Positions 11,040 to 22,747 of a stretch of 64,000 nt of DNA are shown here, one piece after another. Source of the stretch: Zygnema cylindricum (lineage: Eukaryota > Streptophyta > Zygnematophyceae > Zygnematales > Zygnemataceae); the NCBI GenBank assembly GCA_037447655.1, contig JBBHKE010000967.1, forward strand, positions 126,001-190,000, given 5' to 3'. Position numbers and translations under genes: made by a program. The notes under the pieces are model-generated. The model was not told where the DNA came from. It saw only the letters and a list, made by a program, of their open reading frames with translations, and ran no database searches. Position 1 is the stretch's first letter. Every line of letters begins with the position of its first letter.

Positions 11040-11343
11040 CATAGTTCAAAAGTAGGCGTTTTTATGGTAGGCCTTTGGTCGGCGCCTTTATCGTAAGTTG
11101 TGTTATGGGCTTTCATGTGATCTTCTTAGATCGCTACTTTGATCGGGACCGTCCGATCGTCAAAATATGACGGTGTAAATAATTTTTTTTGGTCCGAATG
11201 TTTTAATTGGTCCAATTTTTGGTCCGAATTTTTTAATTGGTCCGAATAGGTCCGAATACAATATGGGTCTTAAGGTCATATTGTATGTTTTGCATACAAT
11301 AGGCGTATTGTATGGGCCTACTTTCACCTACTTTTGAACTATG
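11040..11343. mobile_element. hAT-like MITE, family A copy 1
   Basis: Terminal inverted repeats CATAGTTCAAAAGTAGG / CCTACTTTTGAACTATG. Near-identical 8-bp duplications flank it (GTTAGTGG at 11032-11039, GTTTGTGG at 11344-11351). The interior has family landmarks: GTAAGTTGTGTTATGGGCTT, and an inverted pair around CATATTGTATGTTTTGCATA. Confidence 0.85.
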
Positions 11344-11481
11344 GTTTGTGGTTGTTGCTTTGCCGCGTAGAGTTTGAACTTTTGAAGTCCATAGTTCAAA
11401 TGTGCGAAAAAAATGGAAACGCTATACATGGTATTTCCATACTATACGCGTATTATTGAGCTAAAGATGTAAGGTTCGAAC

Positions 11482-11963
11482 CATAGTTGTTCAAATCGCG
11501 CGATTTTTTCCTTTTTTCCGATTAAAACGTATAATTCGTGACTTTTGAATAAATCGGAAAAAAACGCGATGTACTTTCTGTCCGGTAAACTGAACGGCTA
11601 ATTCACGGAAACTGTACGGTATTTTACGATAACTGTACGAGTCTGTACGGTAATTGTACGGAATTTGACGAAAAGATACGTTGCACTTCGTAGTACTTTC
11701 TGTCCGGTAAACTGAACAGGAATTTTACGGAAATGTACGGAATTGTACCAAACATGTACGGACTATTACGAAAAGATACGGAAAATGTACGAAAATGGTA
11801 CAAACTGCGGTATATGTGAAATTTATTTTTGTTTACATGTACGGAATAGTACGGACGAAAATTCATTAACGATTTTTACGATTTTTTCAAAAGGTTCAAT
11901 GCGTTTGTTACGTATAATTCGTCGCGATTAAATCGTTCGCACTAAACGCCGTGAACAACTATG
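11482..11963. mobile_element. Probable hAT-like element with clustered TACGG motifs
   Basis: 12-bp terminal inverted repeats CATAGTTGTTCA / TGAACAACTATG. The candidate 8-bp flanks GTTCGAAC and GTGATAAC match at only 5 of 8 positions. About ten TACGG words are scattered through 11580-11860, as expected for subterminal transposase-binding repeats. Assignment to hAT is an inference from the terminus and the motif layout. Confidence 0.55.
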
Positions 11964-12320
11964 GTGATAACTTAAAAAAAATATAGTACGCACACAGTAG
12001 TACTTTAAAATATACTGTATTATATTATTGACTTTATATAGCGTGGTATGACACATGTAACAGTTTGTTCCGTAGTCTGTGTAACGGAATAACGGCGGTT
12101 CAGTACGACGGAATAAACCGTACAGCTGTACGATGCAAACCGTAAAGCTATCGCCGATAGTTATAGTTATCGGTGTTATCGCCAATAAACAAACGATATT
12201 ATCGGTTGTTTATCGGCGATATCACCAATGTCGATATATCGTGCCAGTGTATCGATTATCGGCAACCAGAAAAAAGGCCCATATCGGTTATCGGCAAATC
12301 CTTGCCGATACACAACACTA
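11964..12320 (-). mobile_element. Truncated hAT-like element, family D copy 2
   Basis: The right end (TTGCCGATACACAACACTA) and the interior (TATAGCGTGGTATG, ATACTGTATTATATTA, many ATCGG words) are the reverse complement of the intact family D element at 12763-13564. The left end is missing; it abuts the element ending at 11963. Confidence 0.65.
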
Positions 12321-12375
12321 GTTTATATACATGAGACGAATCGCTTCATTCATCACGCCAAGGAAATGGGCTAAC

Positions 12376-12652
12376 CATTGTTCAAAGTAGGCGTTTTATG
12401 GTAGGCCTTTGGTAGGCGCGAGTTGTGTTATGGGCTTTTCATGTGATCTTCTTAGATCCCTACTTTGATCGCTACTTTGATCAGCGACTGTCCGATGACG
12501 TTTAATTCTCTATCGAACGATGTGCAACTCAACCCTGTTACTTTTCTTTTTCATTTTGCGACCAATAAAATATGGGTCTTAAGGTCATATTGTATGTTTT
12601 GCGTACAATAGGCATATTGTATGGGCCTACTTTCACCTACTTTTGAACTATG
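12376..12652. mobile_element. hAT-like MITE, family A copy 2
   Basis: Left end CATTGTTCAAAGTAGGCG (one substitution and one deletion from the family TIR), right end CCTACTTTTGAACTATG. The interior matches family A. The 8-bp flanks no longer match. Confidence 0.75.
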
Positions 12653-12762
12653 GCGCGCAGGTAGTTTCTCACTTCACGTGAGCTCCACTGTGAGAGCACA
12701 TGTTGGCTAACAGATCTGGGCACCATGAATGTACGATCAAACCTGTCTTCAAGTCTGTTTGG

Positions 12763-13564
12763 TAGTGTTGTGTATCGGTAAGGATTTGTCGATAACCGAT
12801 ATGGGCCTTTTTTCGGGTAGCCGACAATCGATATATTGGTACGATATATCGTTATCGGTGTTATCGCCGATAAATAACCGATATTTATCGGTTATTATCA
12901 GCTATAACACCGATATCGATAACTATCGGCAATATCTGTACGGACCGTACAGATAAATGTACGGCTAGTACACTCAACTGTACGTGTTATTCCCCGGACG
13001 CGCCGCAGACCCCCTTCCCCCCGATTTCGGTAAAAAATCGCAATAAATAAATATATATATTTATTATTTTGTAAAAAACTAATATTTCCTCAAATAAGTG
13101 CCCCTGAATAGCCAAAAGACGGTGGCATTAGGCTGCAGTAAATGGCGGCAGTGTGACAGATGTGTTCGTCTGCTCTGTTCGTCTGTACGTCTGTTTTTCA
13201 AAAAAGTTTGATTTAAAATTTTACAATGTAATATAATTTGTTCGTTTCAATACTATAGTTTTAGAATTATAAAGTATTGTTTTAAATTTATTGACGCTTA
13301 TGTGCTGCGTTATCCGTAATAGATTTTAGTTAAACAGATACGGAACAGATACATTATACGACATACCACGCTATATAAAGTAGATAATATAATACAGTAT
13401 GTTATATAGTACTATTGTATGCATTCTATATTTTTTTGAAAGTTATCGCCGATATGGAATTTGTTGGCCTCTGACCGATATATCGGGACCTCTGACCGTT
13501 CGATAACCGATAACTATCGGTATCGGTGTCATTGCGATAAATTTTTAACCGATACATAACACTA
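12763..13564. mobile_element. hAT-like non-autonomous element, family D copy 1
   Basis: 802 bp with terminal repeats TAGTGTTGTGTATCGGT / ACCGATACATAACACTA and a perfect 8-bp target duplication CTGTTTGG at 12755-12762 and 13565-13572. Both subterminal regions are packed with ATCGGT/ACCGAT words arranged as overlapping inverted repeats. There is no coding capacity. Confidence 0.9.
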
Positions 13565-13572
13565 CTGTTTGG

Positions 13573-15000
13573 GTTAAAGGCCTTAATTCCATCGGGAGGT
13601 TTCTGTAAGGGTACGGACGCTTAAAAGAATAATTTCCCTCCGTAGTTAAAAAAGAATGTAAATGACTAAATGTACAATAGTGGCAGCAGATAGCTTAGTT
13701 GCCTCAGTATTGCGTCGAATTGAATGAAACAATATTTATCTTGTGAAGCAATCTATAAACAATAGTGTTAACCAAAAGTCCGGAGCCGCATCCCTTTTGA
13801 AAGCAGTCACACGTGTCAGCGGCTTTTCCGTTAAAAACATGTGACCATGGTTTTGTTGCTTGCAAAAACTAAAGATGGGATGACTGTGAAAGAAATTGAC
13901 AAGTTTTGACGAGAGGAGCACGAGTGTCAACAGTCCGTATTTTGTTAACATTCCCTCTCTAATTAATAGCCACTAAAAGCTTTGACAGATCGAGAAAATC
14001 CTTTAGCGGAAATTAGGAATCTTAAAACAAGTTTGACAAAGGCAGTCTTGTCTTACATGGTCAACAACAATTAGGCATACATTTCTTTGCAAACTTTTTT
14101 TAAAGATCAACAGATATTTGGTTTCAACCAAGTGACATTTTTTTGGTTCAGATGCTGAATTCCAAATACTATTTATACAAAGCTCCCACTAAAACCTTTC
14201 CTTTCCCAATACTATTATCATCGACAAAGTATATTGAACTGTTGTGCTGTAAGAAATTATTCATTTGGTTGAATTTAAATGAAAAATACGCAATTATTGA
14301 TCTCAATAACCTTTATATGGACAGTTCGACTATGCATGTTTTGAAACTTAACAGCCTTCAAAACAAAAATTGAGAGTCATTTCGCAGCGGAATTAGCCGC
14401 AGCACAGAATGGTGTATGTGGTGAAGAATCCAATCTAATTGGGATGTGAGGTGTGCTTCGAAGTCTTGAAAGATAAAGGAGAGTTCGCGGTTTGCACTTG
14501 GGCAGCATTGAACAAATTTGTCAAAACAACTGACACGCACGTGTTTTTTTTTTTTTTTACTTGTAAACACCACTACAGCCAATCAAAAGATTTGTGTCCA
14601 TAATAGTTCTGTCACCTCCCATTGTACAACTCAAAGAGGGATGCTTCTCGGCTGCAAAAATTGGGTCTGGCATGTGACTAGGATGTACACTGATAATAAA
14701 AGTTTTCGAGCTATTAGAAACAAGGTGCATAAAATCTAAGTAGAATTAGTACTTTGAATTTCAGCAAGTGACAAGTTAATAATGGATATTAAGTTTCACT
14801 TGAACATGACGACAATAGAACCCCTACCTAAGAACTGTGAAACTCTTTTCCACATTAATATTAAAGTAGCCTACGTTGCTATTCCTTGTCACAGTTGTAA
14901 CATTTTTTGGAAACTTTTTCTAAATTACTTCAAAATCTGCTATGTATTTGCCTATTCTTTCCCTAATCTACTTTAACCCCACACAAAAATGGAACTTGAA
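13573..15000. other. Intergenic, no feature seen
   Basis: About 1.4 kb of moderately AT-rich DNA. No ORF has a recognisable domain and there is no convincing repeat. A T-run of 12 bases occurs near 14545. Confidence 0.5.
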
Positions 15001-16157
15001 TCAGCTTTTTCGTCGAGACACTCGACTTATGATCTCCATCAAATGAAAGTTCAAATATCCCTGGTTTCCAATTAACGGTCCAGTTTTTGTACCAAACCTC
15101 TTGATGTCTTCTACTCTCATCTGTTTCCCTGATGATATGCCATCAGTCTCTACATTTTTCTCATACTCAGAACCAAGGCCAAGTTTATTCCACTTATTTG
15201 ACTCTAAGATTAGCTTTGATGAGCCTAACAACCGCCTGTGTGAAGTCTTCTCTGATTCATTTTCAGAATCCTGGTCGCTTGTATTTTCAGAAAAGGTATT
15301 AACAGTTTCTGATCCTGTTTGGTCCCCAGGAAGTTCACCATTCGACACACCGACCGAGAAACTCACATCTGCAAAGATAATGTTTCTTCAACGGTACATC
15401 AGCAGGTTTTCTTTTTTTAAAGCAAACACAACCTTTTATATGGCTCAAAATCCTGATTGAATATTCTCTTCTCCATTTTTGAGCTCTCATTCTGTTTCTT
15501 CCTTCTCTTTCATTTGATTTTCTTGTGATTATCTTCTACGTATCGAATCCTTCACGCTTCTCACTAACATTCTCAATTTGATTCCTCGCCTTCAATTTTA
15601 ACCCTCATGCCTTCATGTATTGCTGCATTTCCTTTCATTTCAATATTCTTGTTCATGTCGTTTTTCTATTCATTCCCTTCGACTTCGTTTACTTTTTCAT
15701 ACCTATCATCATCTTTTTATTTGTTTCTACTTTGACTCTTTTATCCTATTTTTGTTTGCTTATTTTTAACCTTCGGTTAACCTTCTCTCCATCCTTTTCT
15801 TCGACACGTACCCCTCTCATTTTTCCAACTTTTTTCAAACACAATAAAAAACTCAAAAACAAAAGGTTATACAAAGTACGACAAAAAAAGCGTTAAAAAC
15901 TCACCCGTTTGACAAAACCAGAGAACGAAAAGAGCGCCAAAAACAATTAAAGGAATGAGGTGAACTTGGTACTCCTCTGAGGCTAGGGAGAAGAAAGGAC
16001 TTGACTTCTGTGCGGGAGAAACTGGTTCATTAATAACTGAACTTTCCGTATTGGGCGAAACATTAAAAGGTTCTGACAGAAGACCCTCGCTTTCAGAATC
16101 CCTTTGGGAATCCTTTGAAGTCGCCATTCGAGAAACTGGAATAGGAGACCTTAACAT
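15001..16157 (-). CDS. Unrecognised small single-pass membrane protein (two exons)
   Basis: Exon 1 is 16157-15905 and exon 2 is 15368-15001. The donor reads GTGAG after AAACGG, the acceptor CTTTGCAG, and the phases join to give a 206-residue protein. Residues 1-59 are Ser/Pro/Glu-rich and hydrophilic. One transmembrane segment follows (HLIPLIVFGALFVLWFC, about 63-79). Then comes an acidic, Ser-rich stretch (ENTSDQDSENESEKTSHRR) and a basic C-terminus ending EIISRVSRRKS. I do not recognise the family. The layout fits a type II or tail-flanked endomembrane protein. The alternative start MATSK is 10 codons downstream. The 5' UTR side (16160-16290) is strongly CT-rich on the coding strand, as is common in plant leaders. 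The intron (15369-15904) is pyrimidine-rich. Ser/Glu-rich composition and clean splice sites support a real gene, but there is no homology evidence. Confidence 0.6.
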
Positions 16158-17518
16158 TTTAAAGAGAGGGAAGAAGGAGAGACAGAGAGGGAGAAGACAG
16201 AGGGACGAGAGGGAGAGGGAGAAGACAGTAGAAACGGAAGAGAGGAGAGACACGGGAAGAGAGAATGGAAGGGAGAGAAAGCCAGTTTTCCGTTCGTACT
16301 CTTTGGATCTATATTTAGCTCTGTTGATTTTTAGAGTTACCAAACTCTGGATAAAATGTAACTTTAATGACTAAGTCTGCAAAATATATAAAATCACGAA
16401 GGAGAAAGTGGAAAGTTGCTCGTAAGAATCTGCAAATAAACAAAACGAAACAATCCGGAGAAAATACATAAATAGCATTCAAATTTTAAGTAAATTTCTT
16501 AGTTAATGTGATATGATTGAAGCTCTTCTTTCATTCATTGAATCTAAAAAAGAATCAGCATTGTAGATCTACGTATCACATTTTTTAGTTGCTCAAATTC
16601 AAATTTAACCAACAACATAGATCTTTAGGTATTCGAATATTTTAAAAGTTACAAATTAAAATTTAACCGACATTTAAATCTTCAGGTATATACATATTTG
16701 AAAAGTTATTCAAATTCAAATTCCTAAAATGGGAAGAATAAAGGGAGTTAAAATAACAAAATGTAAAATAAGCCAAAACATATAATGAGATTTTACACTT
16801 AAGAACACCAACAGTGTGATTAAAAACTCGGCTACATTAGTCTTTCCTTATTCAATGCCATTTTCCAGAAGTAAAATAACCAGAAAATCAACTTGTAATG
16901 AAGTATTTCACATTTGATTAACAAGTAGAAACTCACCTCAGAAGCAAAATATACGCAAATGACTTCCTAGGGTCGATTTCACATTCGTCGCTTCTCTAGG
17001 TGAAAGCCAGAAACAGGATACAACTCATATAAAACTGCCAAGGGAAGCATCAATATGGTTACTTTTGGTTGGCATGTGGTGAATCGAGGCGATCCAGGAA
17101 AATCGGAGAAGTGTCATGAAGCTCCATCGAAGTCGGAGCCTTGTAACGAAACGTATGAAGGCGGCACATTTGTTTTCGGTTAGCCACATCGAACTTTATG
17201 AAGCTATGCTGCAAGCACAGGGAGCGTGCAGATATTCCGGCGAAGATCGCTCGTACTTTTTCGTACTATTTAAAGTCTCTCGGTGTCACCTGAGGTAGGT
17301 TTACAGGAGCCAGGACAAACAGGCAGGACAACGGCTCGCGAAACAGCTTTGACGTGGATTAACGTATTTTTGTTTGTATCGTGGCCAGCAAAAAAAGAAA
17401 AGTCTTTATTGCAAAAATTGCGATGGCAAAACCATCTGTATACAAAAAGGGTAACATAACGTATTGTACGCTAAAGTTTTAACTTTTAAAAAGTACTGTA
17501 CCTTGCCATAGGGACGGC
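16158..17518. other. Upstream/intergenic region, little seen
   Basis: Contains the CT-rich leader of the membrane-protein gene (to about 16300) and then AT-rich DNA. A 40-codon ORF at 17055-17180 (+) ends near a possible GTTAG donor, but I recognise nothing in it. Confidence 0.4.
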
Positions 17519-17521
17519 TAA

Positions 17522-18224
17522 GGGTGACGTTCCATCAAGAAATTCTGTAATCGTACGAACAACATTACAGAATGCTACACTTTGAACGCTGTTCTCTCGC
17601 GCAACGTGCTCAGAAAGGAGTGGTACCACGTAAGATAAGATCGTATATTGAAAATCGTCAAATATTTTTTAGACCGATCAACTTCAACTCGAAATCGTCA
17701 TTTGCATACCATGTACGTGCGGACCAGGTCATCATACCACACACATTTTGTACTCTTTGCAAACGCTTGTCAGATGCCAGCTCATTATTTTTAGGGTTCC
17801 TGCTTTTTCACGTGACGAATGAGCGCTTCCACAAATAGTGTGACGAATGGCCGGTAGCAAAAATAGCGCCACTTTCGTGATTTCCGTTGAATTTTTGAAT
17901 GCATATATCATGTGCGAAATTTTTCGATTTCCGTTGGTTTGCCGTCGTGACACGTTCATTCATTATCCAACGTGTCGCGACTCATTTTTTCTGTAAATGG
18001 TGATTACCTCCTCGAGGCACATCACCATTTTCAGAAACTTTCGAAGCGAATGCTTCGCGAAAAATATCCAACGGTCATTGTTACCTCCCAGAACTTTGGA
18101 GAATATTGGCAAGATTCTCTGTAATGTTGTTCGCTAATAAAAACAAAATAAGAGGTACGGTGTAGTACGGATAAGTCTGGATTTCTGTAAACAACCTCAC
18201 TTTTCGTCTGATGGAACACCACCC
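17522..18224. mobile_element. PIF/Harbinger-like non-autonomous element, family E copy 1
   Basis: Ends GGGTGACGTTCCATC and GATGGAACACCACCC are inverted relative to each other. They are flanked by TAA on both sides (17519-17521, 18225-18227), the 3-bp TWA target typical of PIF/Harbinger. A central hairpin lies at about 17987-18045 (ATGGTGAT ... ATCACCAT around CTCGAG). Confidence 0.8.
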
Positions 18225-18430
18225 TAACACGAAGTCAAAAAGCATCGTAATTGATAAACGGCAGTCTGCCATTAGAACAGAAAGCTTTTGTTGTTACGTT
18301 GTCGGGCCGTTAAAGGTTAAGCGTCCCGTTTCAATCGTGAACGTTCGCAAATCGTACCGAACTCTGCGTAGAAGGACGTTTTCTGTCAGGCGAAAAGTTG
18401 CAGCTCCAGAGTGTGTTGTGTTCTTAAAGC

Positions 18431-18885
18431 CATAGTTCAAAAGTAGGCGTTTTTTGGTAGGCCTTTTGAAGGCCGTCTTTAGCGTAAGTTGTGTTCCGGG
18501 CTTTCCATGTGATTTCTTAAATCGCTACTTTCATCAGCGACCGTCCGATCGTCCAATCTGACGATAGTCCTATCGTAAGTTGTGTTATGGGCTTTTCATG
18601 TGATCTTCTTAGATCGTTACTTTCATCAACGACCGTCAGATCATCCGAATCTGACGGTTTAAATTAAAAGTCGCTCAAAACTCACAAAAAAATGTTTTTT
18701 TGTCCGATTTTTCTTTCAAATTTAGACATGACGCTTAATTCTCTATCGATCCATGCGCAACTCAACCCTGTACCTATTTTATTTCATTTTGCGGCCAATA
18801 CAATATGGGTCTTAAGGCCATATTGTATGTTTTGCATACAATAGGCACATTGTATGGGCGTACGGTCACCTACTTTTGAACTATG
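18431..18885. mobile_element. hAT-like MITE, family A copy 3
   Basis: Perfect CATAGTTCAAAAGTAGG left end and CCTACTTTTGAACTATG-type right end (GGTCACCTACTTTTGAACTA). Flanks CTTAAAGC and GTTAAAGC share 7 of 8 bases. It is longer than copy 1 because an internal segment with GTAAGTTGTGTT is present twice. Confidence 0.85.
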
Positions 18886-19056
18886 GTTAAAGCGGGATTG
18901 CCATCAGAAGGTGCCAGAAATTGTACGGACAAGTTACGGGCAGTAATATTTAGGACACGCTCACGCATACGTGTCTTTTATTAAGTGGTACCACATAGGC
19001 TAAAACGTATAAATATTGAGAATTGTCAAAGACATTTCAAACCCAATGTAAAACTA

Positions 19057-19662
19057 CACCACGAATCGTAATTAGAGTAAATAACGCTAATTCGGTCGCT
19101 CGAAATTTCGACTCTATCACGTCAAATAGAGTAAATGATTCTGATTTTTTCATTATTCTAATTTAGGTAAGGTTTAATTAGCGTAAACAATTCTAATATA
19201 GGTTCGTTTTAAATATTCTGGAGTACGGACGACTTCCGACCGTGCAAAATTGTACTTTTATAAGTTAAAAGGTACAAATAATGACTTAATATAATCGCGC
19301 TCGCACATGAAATCGCACTAAACAAAAAATCAATCACATTGAGAAAAAAGTCGTTCGCATAACTCTTGTCCGTCGACAGCATCGTCGTCAGTGTGAACAT
19401 TAACTGACATTCAGCGCGACAAATAGTACTAACATCATAATGACGTCAAAACTATACAGACTGACATATTTTGTATGTCTACGTAATTTAATGTTCATAA
19501 TTTCAGCGCAGATAATTATTGCCGACATAACCCAATATATAGTACTTAAATAAATTAGAGTAAACTTCCTCTGTGAAAAAGTTATATAACATACATTAAA
19601 GTTCATCACTCTATTTTTTTTTTACTCCAATTTTTTCATTACTCTAATTACGATTCGCGATG
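19057..19662. mobile_element. TA-target MITE, family B copy 1
   Basis: Terminal inverted repeats CACCACGAATCGTAATTAG / CTAATTACGATTCGCGATG flanked by TA (19055-19056, 19663-19664). It is about 606 bp without coding capacity. It matches the copy at 63027-63635 nearly throughout. Confidence 0.85.
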
Positions 19663-19792
19663 TATTATTTTCGTATTATATTACAGTACTGTACCAGCCG
19701 TGCGTGACATAGTGTCATTGCATACTCTTTGTCTTTTTTAACGGTTGCTTTTCACCGTTGCCTTTTTTCAAACAAAAACTCGAAGTGCGGTA

Positions 19793-20569
19793 GGGTAACA
19801 TTCCATCAGGCGAGAAGTAGGGTCGTTTCCTAAAGAAAGTACATTTTTACTGTAATAATCCGTACTGTTTTTATTTTGTTTGTTTTATAAAAGATGTTTA
19901 CTAAAAAATCGTTAAGATTCTCCAGACCATTTGGCGAAATTTTCCACCGTCCGATTTCAAAATTTTGACGCAAACGCCCCTTCTATCCATTGTCTGGCTA
20001 GTCTTCTTCGACTATCCTCACCGGGACACTTTGCGCTTACTGGACGCGTGTATTGGTCCACTTGTAAAATTCATATTCGTTCCACGACAGGCGTGAAGTT
20101 ATAAACTTACAAGTGGCAAATGGCGTGTACCTTCTACCATCAAAGCCACCCTCTTCGACGACAAAATCTTGGTTGTAGGACATCCTGTCACGCCTCCGTT
20201 GGTACAGCGATAACACATTAATGTTCAAATGGTACATTCATGGACATTTGTACAAATTTTCATTTTGAAACGGTATTCATGACCGTTGGTACAACGACAA
20301 ATACAAGGATGTACAAATTTGACATTAGCGTGACGTTACTATATATTTTAATTTTCATCCGCCCGTACAAATACGAAGTTGAGACTTTGTACTTTTCGAA
20401 ATTTTCATTATTCTCCGCCGGCTCAACATGATCCTACGTGATACCAATCGCAATCTAACACGTAAGCAGTTTTTGCCTCACTGGCGCGACCTGATGGAAA
20501 AGTGTTACAAATATTACTGCCACTAAACGTGATAGTCGATTACTAGGAACGCTTGATGGAAGGTTACCC
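19793..20569. mobile_element. PIF/Harbinger-like element, family E copy 2
   Basis: Ends GGGTAACATTCCATCAGGCG and CGCTTGATGGAAGGTTACCC. The right flank is TTA, the left GTA. It is immediately followed by copy 3, which shares the TTA. Confidence 0.75.
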
Positions 20570-20572
20570 TTA

Positions 20573-21307
20573 GGCTGAACCTCCATCAAGCGAAAAGTGG
20601 GGTTCATTACAGTAAAAAATGCATTTTCGCACAGATACAACTCATTTCCGTACAGGGCCGTACAGCTTTTTTGTTTTCTTATAAAACATAATTACTGGAG
20701 ATTCGTCAAGATTCTCCAAACTTTTGGGCGACAACGTCGACCGTCTGGTTATGTGTTTTCGAAGCAAGCGGTCACTTCGTCCAGTGATTAGGTAGTCTCC
20801 TCAGGGAGGAGACTAGCCAATCACCGGACGTGTAAACTGTTTACACGTGGAAAGGTCACGTACGAGCCGGGCGCCTTCTGACATTTGCCACGCGCCTTCG
20901 GAAAGGCGACAATCAAATCCAACGAAAACCACCAAAACAAATATTTGTCGAATAATGCGCCGTGACGCCTCCTCCACGATCCGATGACATACATAATTTG
21001 CGGCGCCACGACAAAACACGAACGACAAAACAACAACAACAAATACAAAACACAAACGTACAAATTGTACATAAACATAATTTAATATTGCGGCTGGATG
21101 TACGGATACATGTTCATATATTGTGTTTTTATAATCTTTGACTGCTCGACGTTAGAACATGAACCTATGTGCATCTAATCGAAATAAATCACGTACGCGA
21201 TATATTTAATTTCTGACAATACCTGGTGGAGAAGTGAAGGAAACGAAGTATTACTGCATGTAAACGTTTTCGTACGAGTACTGTTGGCGCCTGATGGAGA
21301 AGGGGCC
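20573..21307. mobile_element. PIF/Harbinger-like element, family E copy 3
   Basis: Ends GGCTGAACCTCCATCAAGCG and CGCCTGATGGAGAAGGGGCC, with TTA to the left and TAA to the right. A strong central hairpin lies at about 20778-20830 with arms of about 25 bp around AGG (TAGTCTCCTC / GAGGAGACTA at the tip). Confidence 0.75.
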
Positions 21308-21790
21308 TAAGGACCTAAAAAAAAATTGAAACGGTTAATGTTCACACCTCGACCTTCGGAGAATCCTGGTCGGATATATTATAAAAATGTCGTCAAACAA
21401 ATAATAAAAAATAGTACGACGTAGTAAAAACACGTAGATAATTTTGAAAACTTCACCATGAATCGCAATTACTGTGTAGAAAATACTAGCGTAAAGAAAC
21501 AAATATTGTTATTACCTCTATTATAGTTAAATTACTTAAAGGGAAACACATTTTATCGCGAAATACGAGATGGTAATAACATCAAAGTAGAAAACATGAT
21601 TTTAACTTAAAATAGCTGATGACCATCCATGGTAGAAAACCAACCTCTATAAATACCAAAAGCACAACAAAAAATAAAAAACAAAAGCCTAAAAGAGAAA
21701 GCAAGCACAACATAAAGGAAAATAAAAAACCGATCTTTATGAACTCTAAAATAATTCTTCAAACCCTTAAGCCTAAGACTATGGCACATT
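21308..21790. other. Flank of copia-2, no feature seen
   Basis: AT-rich DNA. Short ORFs on both strands have no recognisable domains. Confidence 0.4.
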
Positions 21791-22747
21791 TGTTGAAATA
21801 AGTAGTTTTTGTTGTATTTTCTAGGTCTAAAACTAATTAGCGGAAACATATAAAGAAAATGTAGGCAGCCTGCCTCTATCTCTTCTCTCTTGCCCCCATA
21901 CTTGTTGTATTCACCGAAGGAGAGAGAGAGAGCGATGGAGCCATGGCTGCCTCAGCTCCATAGGAAGGACTAAAAAGTGACTTAAGTCACTCTCAACAAA
22001 AGGTTGAATCCGGCAGGACTCGAACCCCCAACCGGCAGAGCGCGGCGTAGCCGCTAGCTCTAACCAGTCTGTCGTAGAAGTCAGTTAGAAGATATAAGGT
22101 TTCATTAGTATTTAAACTATTGTATATTACAGAAACCATTTAACTGAAATATGAACGAACGGACATAGAACTTGTTAAGGTTTAGTGCGAACGTCATTTC
22201 GCACGAAACAAATGAAACGGACATTTGTTTTAATTTGTCGACATTCAATGTCGGATTTAATCCAACGGCGCACATCATCGCCGAGATCGGGGAATGGTCA
22301 CTTTGGATTTTATGGACGTGGCATGACGTGGCGCCGCGTGGAAGGATGACATTCGGTCGCGAGAATTCCGGAGAATTTACAAACGAGTGGAAAAGTGACA
22401 CGCTTCCACTCAGTAGCCTTGTCGTACACCGGCAGTACAGAAAGGACATCGACCGTAGTACCTTTATGTACTTTACAGTAATATGATTGGTCTGTACTTC
22501 AGTAGATAGGGGTTGTGAGAGAGGTTTAGGACTTAGGAAATTTTGGTAGATAGTCACCTCTCTCTAAGAGAGCTTTGTATAAATTGGCATTTTTTGCCGG
22601 CTCATAACTTATCCGCTGGTTGGCCGTTTTCAGTGATTCTTTTTGCTACAGACTCACGGGAGCCCACGCTGCACAAGGTTGCAGTCAATTTGTCAGTTTG
22701 TCTTCTAGGGCAGCAGTGGTTGTGGCTTTAAGTGGGTTAGTTAAATA
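21791..22747 (+). repeat. copia-2 5' LTR (LTR1)
   Basis: Starts TGTTGAAATAAGTAG and ends a few bases before the gag reading frame; the right limit is approximate. The first 318 bp are almost identical to LTR3 (29601-29919). Over its full length it is clearly more diverged from LTR2 (28265-29206). It contains a GA/CT-rich block, an antisense tRNA-like segment (22008-22083), and downstream the conserved CAGTGATTCTTTTTGC block that is also found in copia-3 and in the solo LTR. Confidence 0.85.
22008..22083 (-). other. tRNA-like segment, antisense in LTR1
   Basis: Read on the minus strand. The B-box is a perfect GGTTCGAGTCC and the A-box region reads TGGTTAGAGC. A five-pair anticodon-like stem with one mismatch (AGCGG / GCGCT) encloses the loop CTACGCC, with T at position 33 and ACG at 34-36, as in an Arg(ACG) tRNA. 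The D-stem pairs poorly and the acceptor ends do not pair, so it is not a functional tRNA gene by eye. It is better described as a tRNA-derived Pol III-type promoter unit. Confidence 0.65.

Noticed and set aside
17055-17180. 40-codon ORF beginning MVTFGWHVVNRGD
   Set aside because: Short, with no recognisable domain and no convincing partner exon; only mentioned in the intergenic entry.
22008-22083. Functional tRNA-Arg(ACG) gene
   Set aside because: The acceptor ends do not pair, the D-stem is poor and the variable region is 9 nt. The copies sit at a fixed place in LTRs, so it is described as tRNA-like only.
22172-22486. 104-codon plus-strand ORF in LTR1
   Set aside because: Lies wholly in non-coding LTR sequence and is not kept open in LTR2.
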